Source: Pseudoalteromonas spongiae UST010723-006 (lineage in GTDB: Bacteria > Pseudomonadota > Gammaproteobacteria > Enterobacterales > Alteromonadaceae). Taken from it: 64,000 nucleotides of DNA. The translations under genes were made by a program, and so were the position numbers. Below the pieces are notes generated by a model. It ran no database searches and was not told the DNA's origin. It worked only from the letters and a program-made list of their open reading frames with translations. Each line of letters starts with the position of its first letter. Positions within the stretch are counted from its first letter, which is position 1. Below, piece by piece: positions 17,524 to 26,849 of this stretch. The DNA is taken from positions 1,364,001-1,428,000 of the forward strand of contig NZ_CP011040.1 in assembly GCF_000238255.3 (NCBI RefSeq), read 5' to 3'.

Positions 17524-17804
17524 TGTTGTACTACATATCAAAAGCATCAAGTTGACTTGTTGGAACGCGTCTTTGATTGTGTTTTAGTAGCTTAAATACA
17601 ATTACCCCAGTAAGTTTCAATTTCAAAACCTCTTTACACACTATTACAAACCAACAAAATCTTTACATAACATTTACGCACTCAAGCTTCTAACCTACTT
17701 GTCTTCTATACTCTATTGCTTAACACTTTATTAATGATTTTTTAAATTCAATACTTCAGTTTTTTAAACGTTTTACACTGAAGTTGAAATAAGGTAGGTG
17801 CGTT

Positions 17805-20800
17805 GTGCTTTATAAATTAAATTCTCTATTCACAATTAGTTTGTTAAGCGTAACGCTTATTGGCTGTGGCGGAGGCAGCAGCGAGAGTAATCCCGACAAC
17901 GACGTCACTCCGCCAGTGGTTACAAATCAAGCTCCACAATTAACAACCGCGATTACTGATCAAACAACCAACCAGTCACAACAGTATTCATTTGATCTCT
18001 CTCAAGGGGGGCAAACCTTCACCGACCCAGACGGCGATACACTTACCTACTCGTTTAGTACATCACCGCAAACCAATGACTTTACGTTAAACGGTACTGT
18101 GTTATCAGGCACACCAGAACAAACTGAAGCCATTACCATCACTGTAACAGCAAGTGACCCCAGTGGTTTAACGGCAAGCGATAGCTACTTACTTACAATT
18201 AATGGTGCGCCACAAACAGCCAAAACTATTCCTGATCAATCAATTAACCTAGGTGAAAACGTTTCACTTGATATAAGTCAAAATCGCACAACCTTTGTTG
18301 ATCCTGACGGTGATGAGCTCACTTATGCATTTAGCACATCACCGCAAACCAATGACTTTTCATTAAACGGCAGTGTTTTATCTGGCACACCGGCACTTGC
18401 GCAAACAATCACTTTCACCGTTACAGCGACTGATCCTAACGGGTTATCAGCAAATGATAGCTTTTTGCTGAACATAAATGGTGCACCAAAACTTACCAAC
18501 AGCATTAGTAATCAGTCAGTAAATATTGGTGAAAACTATAATTTCGACGTCACTCAAAATGGCTCTACTTTTGAAGATCTTGATAGTGAAATACTCATTT
18601 ACAGTGTGCAAATCACTCCAACTAATGATGACTTAACATTCAACGGAACGCATTTATCTGGAATGCCAAACCAAGCAGGCGAATACACCATTGCTGTCAC
18701 AGCAACCGATGATGGTGGATTGTTTGATTCAACCAGTTTTGTATTGTACGTGGTTGAACCAAATGAAAATAACTCGCCGATAATTGCAAATCCAATTGCC
18801 GATCAAAGTGCAACATTAAACCAAGATTTTAACTTTGATATGAGCCAGAACAATACCACCTTTAGCGATCCTGATGGTGATATGCTGACTTTTCAGGTCG
18901 CGATTACGCCAACGGATTCAGGCTTAACATCTGATGGCTTAATTTTGTCTGGCAACCCAAATCAAACTGGCGAAATTAATGTCACCGTAACTGCCAGCGA
19001 CCCTGCTGGGCTTTCGGTAAGCGACACGTTTTCAGTTAAGGTGTCAGCGCAAGTTAATACAAGCAAACCGAATGTATTACTGATCATTGCCGACGACTTG
19101 GGTCAAGATTCGTCTAATCAATACAGCTTCTCTACCGACTTACCAACTACCCCAACCATTGATGAAATTGCAGCACAAGGCATTGTGTTTGAAAATTTAT
19201 GGGTAAACCCAGTTTGTTCACCAACCCGGTCCACTATTTTTACAGGAAAATATGGCACACGCACGCAAGTGTTAGCACCGGGTGACGAACTGAGCCTAAG
19301 TGAAACGTCACTACCACAAGCGTTAAAAAATCATCCTGATACCGCAGAGTATGCCTCGGCAAAAATTGGTAAATGGCATTTAGGTGGCGACAGCAGTCAC
19401 CCAGCAGCGTTTGGCTTAGATTATTACGCTGGCATTTTTAATGGCGCCGTCAGCGATTACTATAACTGGGAATTAACCACAAATGGGCAAACCCTGCCAC
19501 AAACCGAATACGCCACTACCGTACTAACCAATTTGGCAATCGACTGGCTAAATCAACAAACTACCCCGTGGTTTTTATGGATGGGTTACAACGCACCCCA
19601 CACTCCCTTCCATTTACCGCCAAATGAATTACATAGCCGTAATTTGAGTGGTGATGAAGCTGATATTGAAGCGAATCCTCGCGCGTATTATCTCGCAGCA
19701 GTAGAGGCGCTCGACAGTGAAATAAACCGTTTGTTAAATAGTTTAGATCAAGCTACACGCGATAATACGGTGGTGATTTTTATTGGCGATAACGGCACAC
19801 CAACACAAGCGCGCTTTAGAGATTCAGAGTTATCTGGTAGTAAAAATAATATTAGTGAAGGTGGGATCCGCGTACCTATGATAGTGTCGGGCAAAAATGT
19901 CACGCGTCAGGGGCAACGTGAAGCCAATGTATTAAATGGCACCGATTTCTTCAGCACTATTTTGGCTATAGCAGGCCAAGAAGAAGTGGCCATTCACGAC
20001 AGCTTACCCTTTAACAATTTACTTAATGATGCCAACGCAACACCACTGCGTGAAACCGCTTTTTCTCAAAATGAAGAAGCCTTCACCATTCGTAATGCCC
20101 GTTATAAGCTCATTGAGTACCTTGATGGTACGCGCGCTTTTTATGACTTACAAAATGATATTTCAGAGCAAACTGACTTAATATCAGCTGGCGCATCCCT
20201 ACCAACAGACTTTTTCTATTTAGACAGTCAATTAAGTGCACTTAGTAATGACGGCTGGATTGTTAATAAACACAATGAGCAATCAAGTTATATGATGGAT
20301 AGTGGTGCGTTTGTAGAGGTGAATGTGTTGTCTGTGCAAGACAATGGCACGTCAACAACAATAACCACCAATGCCACTCCAAATTACAAAGTAGTTGTGA
20401 CCGATGAAGTGCTGACGGTTTATCAAAGCAAACCTGCAGCGGCCTATGCCAATGGCCAAGTATTGAGCCTCAATCAGCAAATTGATTACGGCCAAGATAT
20501 TGGACTGACAGCAAATTGTGGTAACACAGGCGGCGATGGATGGTGGCCACAAGCGGGTGCTGCATGCCCTGAGTCTCAATCAGGCATGGCGCTAACCTTT
20601 CCAAATAACCCGACCCCAACACAAACAGAGTGTGAAACTGGCCTTGGCCCTGTTGGACTTTGGGTTAACGGCGTGCCCATTTACAATTGGTCTGATGCCA
20701 GCTCTTACAACAACCAAGATGTTTGGAATAACTTTGCCCTGCCATTTCGCTCTGCCGCAATGGATGTATGCAATGGCCACTCAGGCAACGGCATGTACCA

Positions 20801-21335
20801 CCACCACAGTTATAACGCGTGTTTAAAACAACAGCTCGGCGATGAAGGCAAAGGACACTCCCCGATTTATGGTTACGCAGGAGATGGTTACCCAATTCAC
20901 GGCCCGTATCATAGTAAAGACGTGCTTGCGAAAAGCTGTTGGAAGAAACGTGATTATTCAGCAAACAGTGCAACTGGCTGTGGCAGCGAGGGCCAACGTA
21001 CCTGTAAATTTATTGATGAAGAAAATATCAGCTTAGGCGTTGAAAACGTGGCGGCTGGTCCTGCAACATCAGACATTATTAACTTTTTCACCGCAGGCGA
21101 TGGCCCTGCTGTATCAGGTATTTATTATGAAGATTACTACTATGATGCACAGTGTACAGCACAAGGTGAAGAGTACCTTGATGAACACAGTGGTCATGAC
21201 CATGATGGTCTAGGTTATCACTATCACACCAGTGTGGATGAAAACCTATCGCCTGTATTCCCACTGGTTAATGGCCCAGATTACTACGGCAGCCTTAATA
21301 GCAGCTCATTCCAGTGCTTTAGAAGGGAGTTTTAA
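17805..21335 (+). CDS. Lipoprotein: four Ig-like repeats, sulfatase domain and YHYH domain in one chain
   Basis: The GTG start has AAGGTAGG upstream. The signal peptide ends in a lipobox, LIGC, giving lipid-modified Cys21. Four cadherin/He_PIG-type repeats follow (about 44-420), each with DPDGD-like calcium motifs and LSGTP or LSGNP. A sulfatase-type domain runs from about 425: metal ligands in IADDLG (Asp430, Asp431) and the formylglycine motif C-S-P-T-R-S with Cys471. The last ~290 residues form a Cys- and His-rich YHYH domain (MYHHHSYN, GDGYPIHGPY, LGYHYHTS). It probably acts at the outer membrane surface. Combining sulfatase and YHYH parts in one polypeptide is unusual. The substrate is unknown. 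Confidence 0.88.
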   Translation: MLYKLNSLFTISLLSVTLIGCGGGSSESNPDNDVTPPVVTNQAPQLTTAITDQTTNQSQQYSFDLSQGGQTFTDPDGDTLTYSFSTSPQTNDFTLNGTVLSGTPEQTEAITITVTASDPSGLTASDSYLLTINGAPQTAKTIPDQSINLGENVSLDISQNRTTFVDPDGDELTYAFSTSPQTNDFSLNGSVLSGTPALAQTITFTVTATDPNGLSANDSFLLNINGAPKLTNSISNQSVNIGENYNFDVTQNGSTFEDLDSEILIYSVQITPTNDDLTFNGTHLSGMPNQAGEYTIAVTATDDGGLFDSTSFVLYVVEPNENNSPIIANPIADQSATLNQDFNFDMSQNNTTFSDPDGDMLTFQVAITPTDSGLTSDGLILSGNPNQTGEINVTVTASDPAGLSVSDTFSVKVSAQVNTSKPNVLLIIADDLGQDSSNQYSFSTDLPTTPTIDEIAAQGIVFENLWVNPVCSPTRSTIFTGKYGTRTQVLAPGDELSLSETSLPQALKNHPDTAEYASAKIGKWHLGGDSSHPAAFGLDYYAGIFNGAVSDYYNWELTTNGQTLPQTEYATTVLTNLAIDWLNQQTTPWFLWMGYNAPHTPFHLPPNELHSRNLSGDEADIEANPRAYYLAAVEALDSEINRLLNSLDQATRDNTVVIFIGDNGTPTQARFRDSELSGSKNNISEGGIRVPMIVSGKNVTRQGQREANVLNGTDFFSTILAIAGQEEVAIHDSLPFNNLLNDANATPLRETAFSQNEEAFTIRNARYKLIEYLDGTRAFYDLQNDISEQTDLISAGASLPTDFFYLDSQLSALSNDGWIVNKHNEQSSYMMDSGAFVEVNVLSVQDNGTSTTITTNATPNYKVVVTDEVLTVYQSKPAAAYANGQVLSLNQQIDYGQDIGLTANCGNTGGDGWWPQAGAACPESQSGMALTFPNNPTPTQTECETGLGPVGLWVNGVPIYNWSDASSYNNQDVWNNFALPFRSAAMDVCNGHSGNGMYHHHSYNACLKQQLGDEGKGHSPIYGYAGDGYPIHGPYHSKDVLAKSCWKKRDYSANSATGCGSEGQRTCKFIDEENISLGVENVAAGPATSDIINFFTAGDGPAVSGIYYEDYYYDAQCTAQGEEYLDEHSGHDHDGLGYHYHTSVDENLSPVFPLVNGPDYYGSLNSSSFQCFRREF

Positions 21336-21337
21336 TT

Positions 21338-21799
21338 ATGATGCGGTATTTAGTTTTACTTGCAGGTCTTGGCGTAAGCTTTTTCAGCCAAGCCCATGAG
21401 GTGCATGCCAGTAATATAGATGTCACCGTACAAGGAAATAGCATCGAAATTTTACAAACCACCCCAATTAAAGAGGCACAATCCATTGCCAAACAACTGG
21501 GGGCTGAAAACGCAGAACATGACACCACGTTAGATGCAATCTCTAGCGGGTGGCAAATTGAGCACGCCGATGGCTCGTGTAAATTAACCAAACAAGCTTA
21601 TCGACTTGCACACCATAATAGCCAATTACAAATGCGGTATTTGTTTTCGTGCAGCGGTGAAAATAAACCAAAATCACTTGCGCTACCTTGGTTTAAACTT
21701 ACACCAGAAGATCACTTTATCATTATGAAGCTCACAATAAACGGCAAAAGTGATACGGTAATTTTTCAACGCCAAGATTTAGTAATAGCGCTAGGTTAA
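21338..21799 (+). CDS. Small periplasmic protein, partner of the sulfatase-YHYH lipoprotein
   Basis: The start lies 2 bases after the upstream stop, with AGAAGGGAG inside the end of that gene, so translation is coupled. Residues 1-19 form a Sec signal ending AQA or SQA. The mature part begins HEVHASNIDVTVQGNSIEI, which recalls DUF2796/ZrgA-like proteins that start with His-rich segments, and it has a Cys pair (GSCKL and FSCSG). No enzyme motif is seen. A metal-linked or accessory role to the lipoprotein is inferred from the coupling. Confidence 0.65.
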   Translation: MMRYLVLLAGLGVSFFSQAHEVHASNIDVTVQGNSIEILQTTPIKEAQSIAKQLGAENAEHDTTLDAISSGWQIEHADGSCKLTKQAYRLAHHNSQLQMRYLFSCSGENKPKSLALPWFKLTPEDHFIIMKLTINGKSDTVIFQRQDLVIALG

Positions 21800-21812
21800 A
21801 CAAAACACAATC

Positions 21813-21845
21813 AAGTAAGGCTACTGGTCAGGAGCCTTACTTTCT
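21813..21845 (+). terminator. Terminator after the sulfatase operon
   Basis: Arms AAGTAAGGCT (21813-21822) and AGCCTTACTT (21833-21842) around a 10-base loop, followed by T-rich sequence (TTCTTCT). Confidence 0.8.
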
Positions 21846-21992
21846 TCTCAAAATGCACGTTTAGTTTCAAATAGGTAACTAACAAAAATTGGCACGAATT
21901 GATATGTCGTTGGCACGTTATGATTAACGGTCGCTGTGCATTATTTCCTAATATGCTCCCATACCAAACACATACATTAAAAGGGCATAAAG

Positions 21993-22766
21993 ATGAAAAA
22001 CACAGTACTTATTACAGGCGCATCTAGTGGCATCGGTTTAGAACTGGCACATATTCACGCTGAGAATGGAGACGATTTAGTCATTGTCGCACGTTCTGAA
22101 AATAAACTTACAGAATTAAAGCACACCCTCGAAACAAAACATGACGTTAGCGTTCATGTTATTAGCGCCGACTTATCATTACCTGAGTCAGCACAACAGG
22201 TCTTTGAGCAGACTGATGCGCTTGGTTTAAACATTGATATTTTAATAAACAACGCCGGTTTTGGCGGCCATGGCAAGTTTGTAGAGCGTACGCTGGTAGA
22301 CGATCTCGCCATGATGCAATTAAACATGATGACACTCACCAGCTTAACCCATTTATATTTGCAAGGTATGATAGCGCGTAATCACGGTAAAATACTTAAC
22401 GTATCTTCAACTGCGTCGTTTATGCCTGGCCCTTTACAAGCAGTATACTACGCGACCAAAGCCTATGTTACCTCGTTTAGTCAGGCCCTTGCTGAAGAGG
22501 TTAAACATCACAATATTACAGTCACAGCATTATGCCCAGGCACTGTTGATACTGGCTTTGTCGCAGCAGGAAACCTTGATGGATTAGATGCTTGGAAAAA
22601 TGCCAAATCAGCACGTTCTGTTGCCGAATATGGTTACAAAGGTATGCAAAAAGGCGAATTAGTCACCTTTAACGAATCGTCACTTAAGTTTTTGATTAAT
22701 TGGATCATCCCATTGCTACCACGTAAAATGGTATTAAACATGTCGCGCCAATTTATGGAAAAGTAA
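21993..22766 (+). CDS. Short-chain dehydrogenase/reductase (cytoplasmic)
   Basis: The 257-residue classical SDR has TGASSGIG at residues 8-15, NNAGFGG near 90, the catalytic Ser in NVSSTASF, and YYATKAY with the Tyr and Lys. AAGGG precedes the ATG. No signal peptide is present. It is related to the YqjQ/DltE-like group of general SDRs. An AraC-type gene follows by 34 bp in the same direction, so the two may be co-transcribed. The substrate is unknown. Confidence 0.9.
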   Translation: MKNTVLITGASSGIGLELAHIHAENGDDLVIVARSENKLTELKHTLETKHDVSVHVISADLSLPESAQQVFEQTDALGLNIDILINNAGFGGHGKFVERTLVDDLAMMQLNMMTLTSLTHLYLQGMIARNHGKILNVSSTASFMPGPLQAVYYATKAYVTSFSQALAEEVKHHNITVTALCPGTVDTGFVAAGNLDGLDAWKNAKSARSVAEYGYKGMQKGELVTFNESSLKFLINWIIPLLPRKMVLNMSRQFMEK

Positions 22767-22800
22767 GCAATTGATGTAATTTTATCAAGCGGATCACATT

Positions 22801-23799
22801 ATGAAACGAGCAAGCAAATTTACCATTCCACCCAATTGGAAAGTACTATTCAATGACCTTGGTATATCTCTGTATGAAGTGCTGGCACATGCAAGCTTGC
22901 CTCAACAATTATTTGAGCAAAATAAAGTACAACTGACACCGTCACAATATTTTGACTTATGGCACGGCATAGAAGCGGTGTCTAACAATGATGAGATGCC
23001 ACTGAAAGTTGCTGAAGTGATCAGCCTCGAATCGTGTGATGTGCCTATTTATGCTGCATTGTGCAGTACTGATCTGAATGCTGCACTGGCGCGTTTACGC
23101 GATTACAAGCCGTTAATCGGCCCTTTAACGTTAGATATTAAACAAGATGCGTCTGCGACCACCCTCACCCTAGGTTGTTACGGCCATAAGGGTGAATTAC
23201 CCAAAACGCTTAATTTAGTTGAAATGATATTTTTTACGCAATTAGCGCGTCTTGCAACCCGAGAGCGAATACCCGCTCAAAAAGTAGTACTTCCTCTGCT
23301 GCCAAAATCATTAGCTAAGTATGAAGCTTTTTTTGGTTGCGAGATTTCTCAAGGTGAAAATGCACAAATTAGCTTTTCAGCAAGGGATGCCACCACCCCT
23401 TTTCTAACCGATAATCAGGCAATGTTGGCACTGTTTGATGGTGAGCTGCAAAAGAAACTAGATGCCATACAAAGTGACGATTCACTCTCAGAAAAAGTGG
23501 CCGCTGTTTTAGTAGGCTCATTACCGCAAGGTGAAAGCAGTGCTGATTTTGTAGCAAAACACATGGCAATGAGTAAACGTACATTACAGCGCAAACTCGC
23601 AAGCGAAAATCAGAGCTTTCAATCTGTATTACAACACGTCAGACAAGAACTTGCTGCACACTATCTCACTCAAACCAATTTACCGATGCAAGAAGTCTCT
23701 TTTTTATTGGGTTTTCATGAATACAACTCATTTGTACGCGCATACAACAGCTGGACTGGGTGTTCGCCCTCACAGATGCGAAGCACTGCAAATCACTAA
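22801..23799 (+). CDS. AraC-family regulator (Arabinose_bd/OruR type)
   Basis: The 332-residue protein has the N-terminal domain of the OruR/QuiR type (NWKVLFNDLGISLYEVLAHA) and a C-terminal AraC helix-turn-helix pair from about 240 (MSKRTLQRKLASENQSF, then VSFLLGFHEYNSFVRAY). It follows the SDR gene closely and may regulate it. The ribosome site is weak. Confidence 0.9.
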   Translation: MKRASKFTIPPNWKVLFNDLGISLYEVLAHASLPQQLFEQNKVQLTPSQYFDLWHGIEAVSNNDEMPLKVAEVISLESCDVPIYAALCSTDLNAALARLRDYKPLIGPLTLDIKQDASATTLTLGCYGHKGELPKTLNLVEMIFFTQLARLATRERIPAQKVVLPLLPKSLAKYEAFFGCEISQGENAQISFSARDATTPFLTDNQAMLALFDGELQKKLDAIQSDDSLSEKVAAVLVGSLPQGESSADFVAKHMAMSKRTLQRKLASENQSFQSVLQHVRQELAAHYLTQTNLPMQEVSFLLGFHEYNSFVRAYNSWTGCSPSQMRSTANH

Positions 23800-23857
23800 A
23801 AATATTGTAAATGGCGCATTTCTGTTTCTATAACCTCGGTTTCGTTAGCGAGTATAA

Positions 23858-23879
23858 AAAGGCCCAATGCTGGGCCTTT
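23858..23879. terminator. Bidirectional terminator between AraC and hmp genes
   Basis: AAAGGCCCA and TGGGCCTTT arms with the 4-base loop ATGC lie between convergent genes; A- and T-rich flanks are present on both sides. Confidence 0.9.
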
Positions 23880-23891
23880 ATTCGTTAGGTG

Positions 23892-25082
23892 CTATAGCTC
23901 CGCATGCGGGCCAAACACTTCATAATGAATACGTTCTGCGCCAACTCCCATATTTAATAGCTGCTTTTTGATGAAACGCATAAAGGCAACTGGACCACAC
24001 AAGTAGAAATGCGCTTGCCCATACGGTAACCGTGCATCGTTTAAATCAACGAGCCCATGGTATATGTTTTCCGGTAATGTTTTTGCTTCATTGTGATTCT
24101 CATACCATGTATAGGTTTGCCAGTTATTTAACATGGCAAGCTCATTGGTGCGCTGTTTAAACGAGTGCTGTTGCTCAGAGCCGCAAGCATGTAAATAATA
24201 CACATCGTGCTCATAATTTAGCGCCGATAAATACTCCAACATTGACTGCATTGGCGTAACACCCACCCCGGCCGAAATAAGTACTACCGGTGATTGCTTG
24301 TCTTGGAAGAAAAAGTCTCCTGCAGGGGCGTTAACTGCAAGGGTATCACCCACTTCAATATGATCATGCAAGTAGTTAGATACAAGGCCGTCTGGCATGC
24401 CTTTTTCGCGTTTTACCGAAATACGATAGCTTTGCCCATTAGGCTTACTTGATAACGAATACTGACGAATTTCAGTAAATGGATGATCGTTTGGTTGCAC
24501 CGAAATGCCTAAGTACTGCCCCGGCACATAATCAATTACCGCTTTCCCGTCTTCTGGCGTTAAGACAAAACTGGTGACTAATTCCGATTCTTTAATTTTT
24601 TCACTTACCACAAATGGGCGGCTATCGCGCCAGCCACCTTGACTTTTTGCACGGTTTTCATAAAGCTCACCTTCACGTTGAATAAATACAGACGCTAAAA
24701 AGTCATATGCTGCAGTCCACGCTTCTTCAATTTCGGCGGTAAATAGTTCCCCTGTTAATTCACGTAAGGTTTCAGTTAGGTGATGTCCTACTATTTGGTA
24801 CATTTCAGGCTGAATATTAAAGCTTGTGTGTTTATGGGCTATGCGCTCAACCGCACTTTTTAATGCACCCACATTCTCAATATGCTGCGCATACGCTGCG
24901 ATAGCTTCAAATAATGCTGCTTTTTGTCTACCTGATTCTTGATTGCTCATATTAAAAATATGTTTAAGCTCAGGATGATGCGTAAAAAGACGCGAATAAA
25001 AATGATCTGTTAAAGCAGGCCCGGTTTCTGTAAGTAGTGGCACTAAACTTTTAATAATATCGATATGACGTTGTTGTAACAT
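23892..25082 (-). CDS. hmp: Flavohemoprotein, nitric oxide dioxygenase
   Basis: The 396-residue protein has an N-terminal globin domain (about 1-138; start IIKSLVPLLTETGPALTDHF), then an FAD domain with RQYSLS near 209 and an NAD domain with ISAGVGVTPMQSMLEY and YLCGPVAFM. This is the full Hmp layout. It oxidises NO to nitrate using O2 and NAD(P)H in the cytoplasm. AGG precedes the ATG. It lies 65 bp downstream of nnrS in an operon whose promoter is a sigma-54 site facing norR. Confidence 0.97.
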   Translation of the reverse strand: MLQQRHIDIIKSLVPLLTETGPALTDHFYSRLFTHHPELKHIFNMSNQESGRQKAALFEAIAAYAQHIENVGALKSAVERIAHKHTSFNIQPEMYQIVGHHLTETLRELTGELFTAEIEEAWTAAYDFLASVFIQREGELYENRAKSQGGWRDSRPFVVSEKIKESELVTSFVLTPEDGKAVIDYVPGQYLGISVQPNDHPFTEIRQYSLSSKPNGQSYRISVKREKGMPDGLVSNYLHDHIEVGDTLAVNAPAGDFFFQDKQSPVVLISAGVGVTPMQSMLEYLSALNYEHDVYYLHACGSEQQHSFKQRTNELAMLNNWQTYTWYENHNEAKTLPENIYHGLVDLNDARLPYGQAHFYLCGPVAFMRFIKKQLLNMGVGAERIHYEVFGPHAEL

Positions 25083-25147
25083 GGTTTACCTCGTGTGTTG
25101 CAACATGTTGTTAGAATTAAATAATCAGGGTCGGTTGACCTTAGGAA

Positions 25148-26365
25148 TTAACGAAAACTATCTTGGCGAGGCGCGATTAATACCGGGAAATAAACCCAAA
25201 CAAAAATTGCAAACGCGATAATCCAACCAAGCGCACTTATCTGCCATGCGAAATGAGAAAGCCCGATAGCGGGAAGCAACGCTCGGGTTACTGCCATTAC
25301 GAACAACAGTAAAAACGCCGCACTCATAATGGCCTTAGGCAATAACATGCGCCCTGTGTGACCCAGCGAAACACGACTCATCATGGATAAGATCATTAAA
25401 CCCATGGCGCCCACTGTGATTACATGAAGCCCAGAGCTAAAAGGAATGAGCGGCGTGAAATAACTTGCTCCAAGTAAAATAAGACCAAGAGCAAGGGCGC
25501 CGTAGGCGAGATGCAACGACCATAAAAGAGAGATACCGAGCGTCTTATTACTTTGCCAAAAACCCAGCTTTGCAAGGTGCAAGCAGCCTGCTGCAATCAT
25601 TAGATACGCAGGCGATAACGGCAGAGAAATATAAAAATGGCTAAAAAACACTAAAGTGCCGAGCAAGGATGTAACCAATAATAGTGGGTCAAGCAAAGGC
25701 GGATGCGACACATCTTTAAGCTTGGCACCGTTACGGGTGAAAAACGGAATAACACGACCACCGACGATCGCCATTAAAATACCAAACATCAGCACCATAG
25801 TACGGCCAATATGCAGTGCCTGTGCAGTATCAATAGTTAGCTCACTGATTAAAAGTGCCATTTCAAGTAGCGCCATCACACTGAATAATGGGATAAACAA
25901 ATAATTGCGACGATTTTTAGCAGCCAAAACGATATGTGAGTAAACAGCGATAATGCTGAGCCACCAAATACTTTGCAGAACGGTGGCTAAAATGACACTT
26001 GCCGTTGAATTAACAATAAACAGCGCACGTATAATGAGCCAAAGACTAACCAAAGCAATAAGAGGCGTGCCTTTTATACTTGGCCTGCCAGTCCAAGTTT
26101 GCACCGCGGTTAATACAAATCCTGTTGCAATGGTGGCACCAAAGCCAAATAACATTTCGTGTAAATGCCATACCGTTGGGGTTAAGCCTGTTGGATCTAA
26201 CTGCCACCACGCATTTAAAAAGCCAAGCCACATTATCATGGCTAAGATTGATGCGATTGCCCCGAGAATAAAGCTTGAGCGAAATGCCAATTGAAAAAAG
26301 GCATGTTCTGAAAAGGTTCTAACAGGCATGTTTTCTTGTGTTTGAGGTTCTTGAATATTTAACAT
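25148..26365 (-). CDS. nnrS: NnrS family heme/copper membrane protein linked to NO stress
   Basis: I start at ATG 26365 because AGGTGG lies just upstream, giving 405 residues; a longer in-frame start would overlap the preceding gene. The protein has about 12 hydrophobic helices and the NnrS histidine motifs HEMLFGFGATIATGFVLTAV, GRVIPFFTRN and SGLHVITVGAMG. NnrS protects against metabolic damage caused by NO in other bacteria. It begins 8 bases after the preceding small gene and belongs to the NorR-driven operon. Confidence 0.95.
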   Translation of the reverse strand: MLNIQEPQTQENMPVRTFSEHAFFQLAFRSSFILGAIASILAMIMWLGFLNAWWQLDPTGLTPTVWHLHEMLFGFGATIATGFVLTAVQTWTGRPSIKGTPLIALVSLWLIIRALFIVNSTASVILATVLQSIWWLSIIAVYSHIVLAAKNRRNYLFIPLFSVMALLEMALLISELTIDTAQALHIGRTMVLMFGILMAIVGGRVIPFFTRNGAKLKDVSHPPLLDPLLLVTSLLGTLVFFSHFYISLPLSPAYLMIAAGCLHLAKLGFWQSNKTLGISLLWSLHLAYGALALGLILLGASYFTPLIPFSSGLHVITVGAMGLMILSMMSRVSLGHTGRMLLPKAIMSAAFLLLFVMAVTRALLPAIGLSHFAWQISALGWIIAFAIFVWVYFPVLIAPRQDSFR

Positions 26366-26373
26366 CGAACCAC

Positions 26374-26667
26374 CTACACGCGAAGGCCTAAGCCATGTTG
26401 CCCAATACAACGCACAACATAGCCAATTTTAAATAATGCAGGAAATACCATAGTGCCAATGTGAGCGGCAATTTGCTGTGCCATAGAAAAATATTCAGCA
26501 AATGAATAGCTAATCATTAAACAGCTAATAAACAAACTAACAGGAACTAACATTAACCAATTACCCACTTGCTTAGTAAAACCAAACACATTTTTTTTGT
26601 TTTTATTTGGTAGCGTTAGCGCACGCTCGTGATTGATAAAAGCAGTCTCATTAACAACTTGCTGCAT
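26374..26667 (-). CDS. Small membrane protein, first gene of the NO-response operon
   Basis: AAGG precedes the ATG. The 97-residue protein has a cytoplasmic N-terminus with a KNKK stretch, one clear hydrophobic segment at about 37-57 (WLMLVPVSLFISCLMISYSF) and a weaker one at about 65-85. No family is recognised with confidence. It is directly behind the sigma-54 promoter and 8 bases before nnrS, so it belongs to the NO response. Confidence 0.7.
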   Translation of the reverse strand: MQQVVNETAFINHERALTLPNKNKKNVFGFTKQVGNWLMLVPVSLFISCLMISYSFAEYFSMAQQIAAHIGTMVFPALFKIGYVVRCIGQHGLGLRV

Positions 26668-26704
26668 AATTAAGCCTTAATTTCATTTAATTTCAGCTTG
26701 ATAT

Positions 26705-26721
26705 AGCAGCAACAATGCCAA
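26705..26721 (-). promoter_or_regulatory. Sigma-54 promoter of the small gene-nnrS-hmp operon
   Basis: The minus strand reads TTGGCATTGTTGCTGCT, with the invariant GG and GC ten bases apart and a good match to TTGGCA-N6-TTGCT. It lies about 38-54 bases before the first start codon. NorR is a sigma-54 activator encoded divergently. Confidence 0.85.
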
Positions 26722-26786
26722 TATTAATTTATTGATATTAATCATATAGTTAATCAAAGTAAGCGCCGTTAAATACCAACAAATAA

Positions 26787-26797
26787 GTCAATTTGAC
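26787..26797. promoter_or_regulatory. NorR enhancer site 1
   Basis: GTCAATTTGAC is a palindrome with the GT-N7-AC pattern of NorR sites. It lies about 66 bases upstream of the sigma-54 promoter and also upstream of norR. Confidence 0.75.
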
Positions 26798-26812
26798 ACA
26801 GCACAAAAATAA

Positions 26813-26823
26813 GTCATAATGAC
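26813..26823. promoter_or_regulatory. NorR enhancer site 2
   Basis: GTCATAATGAC again fits GT-N7-AC, 26 bases centre to centre from site 1. It is 27 bases before the norR start codon, so it may also give autoregulation. Confidence 0.75.
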
Positions 26824-26849
26824 ACAATTGTGTTTTTAGGTGGTTTTGT

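Noticed and set aside
20665..20973. 102-residue antisense frame in the YHYH region
   Set aside because: The plus-strand lipoprotein frame is clear through this part with conserved YHYH motifs.
23369..23602. 77-residue antisense frame in the AraC gene
   Set aside because: Lies wholly inside a convincing regulator gene and has no start context.
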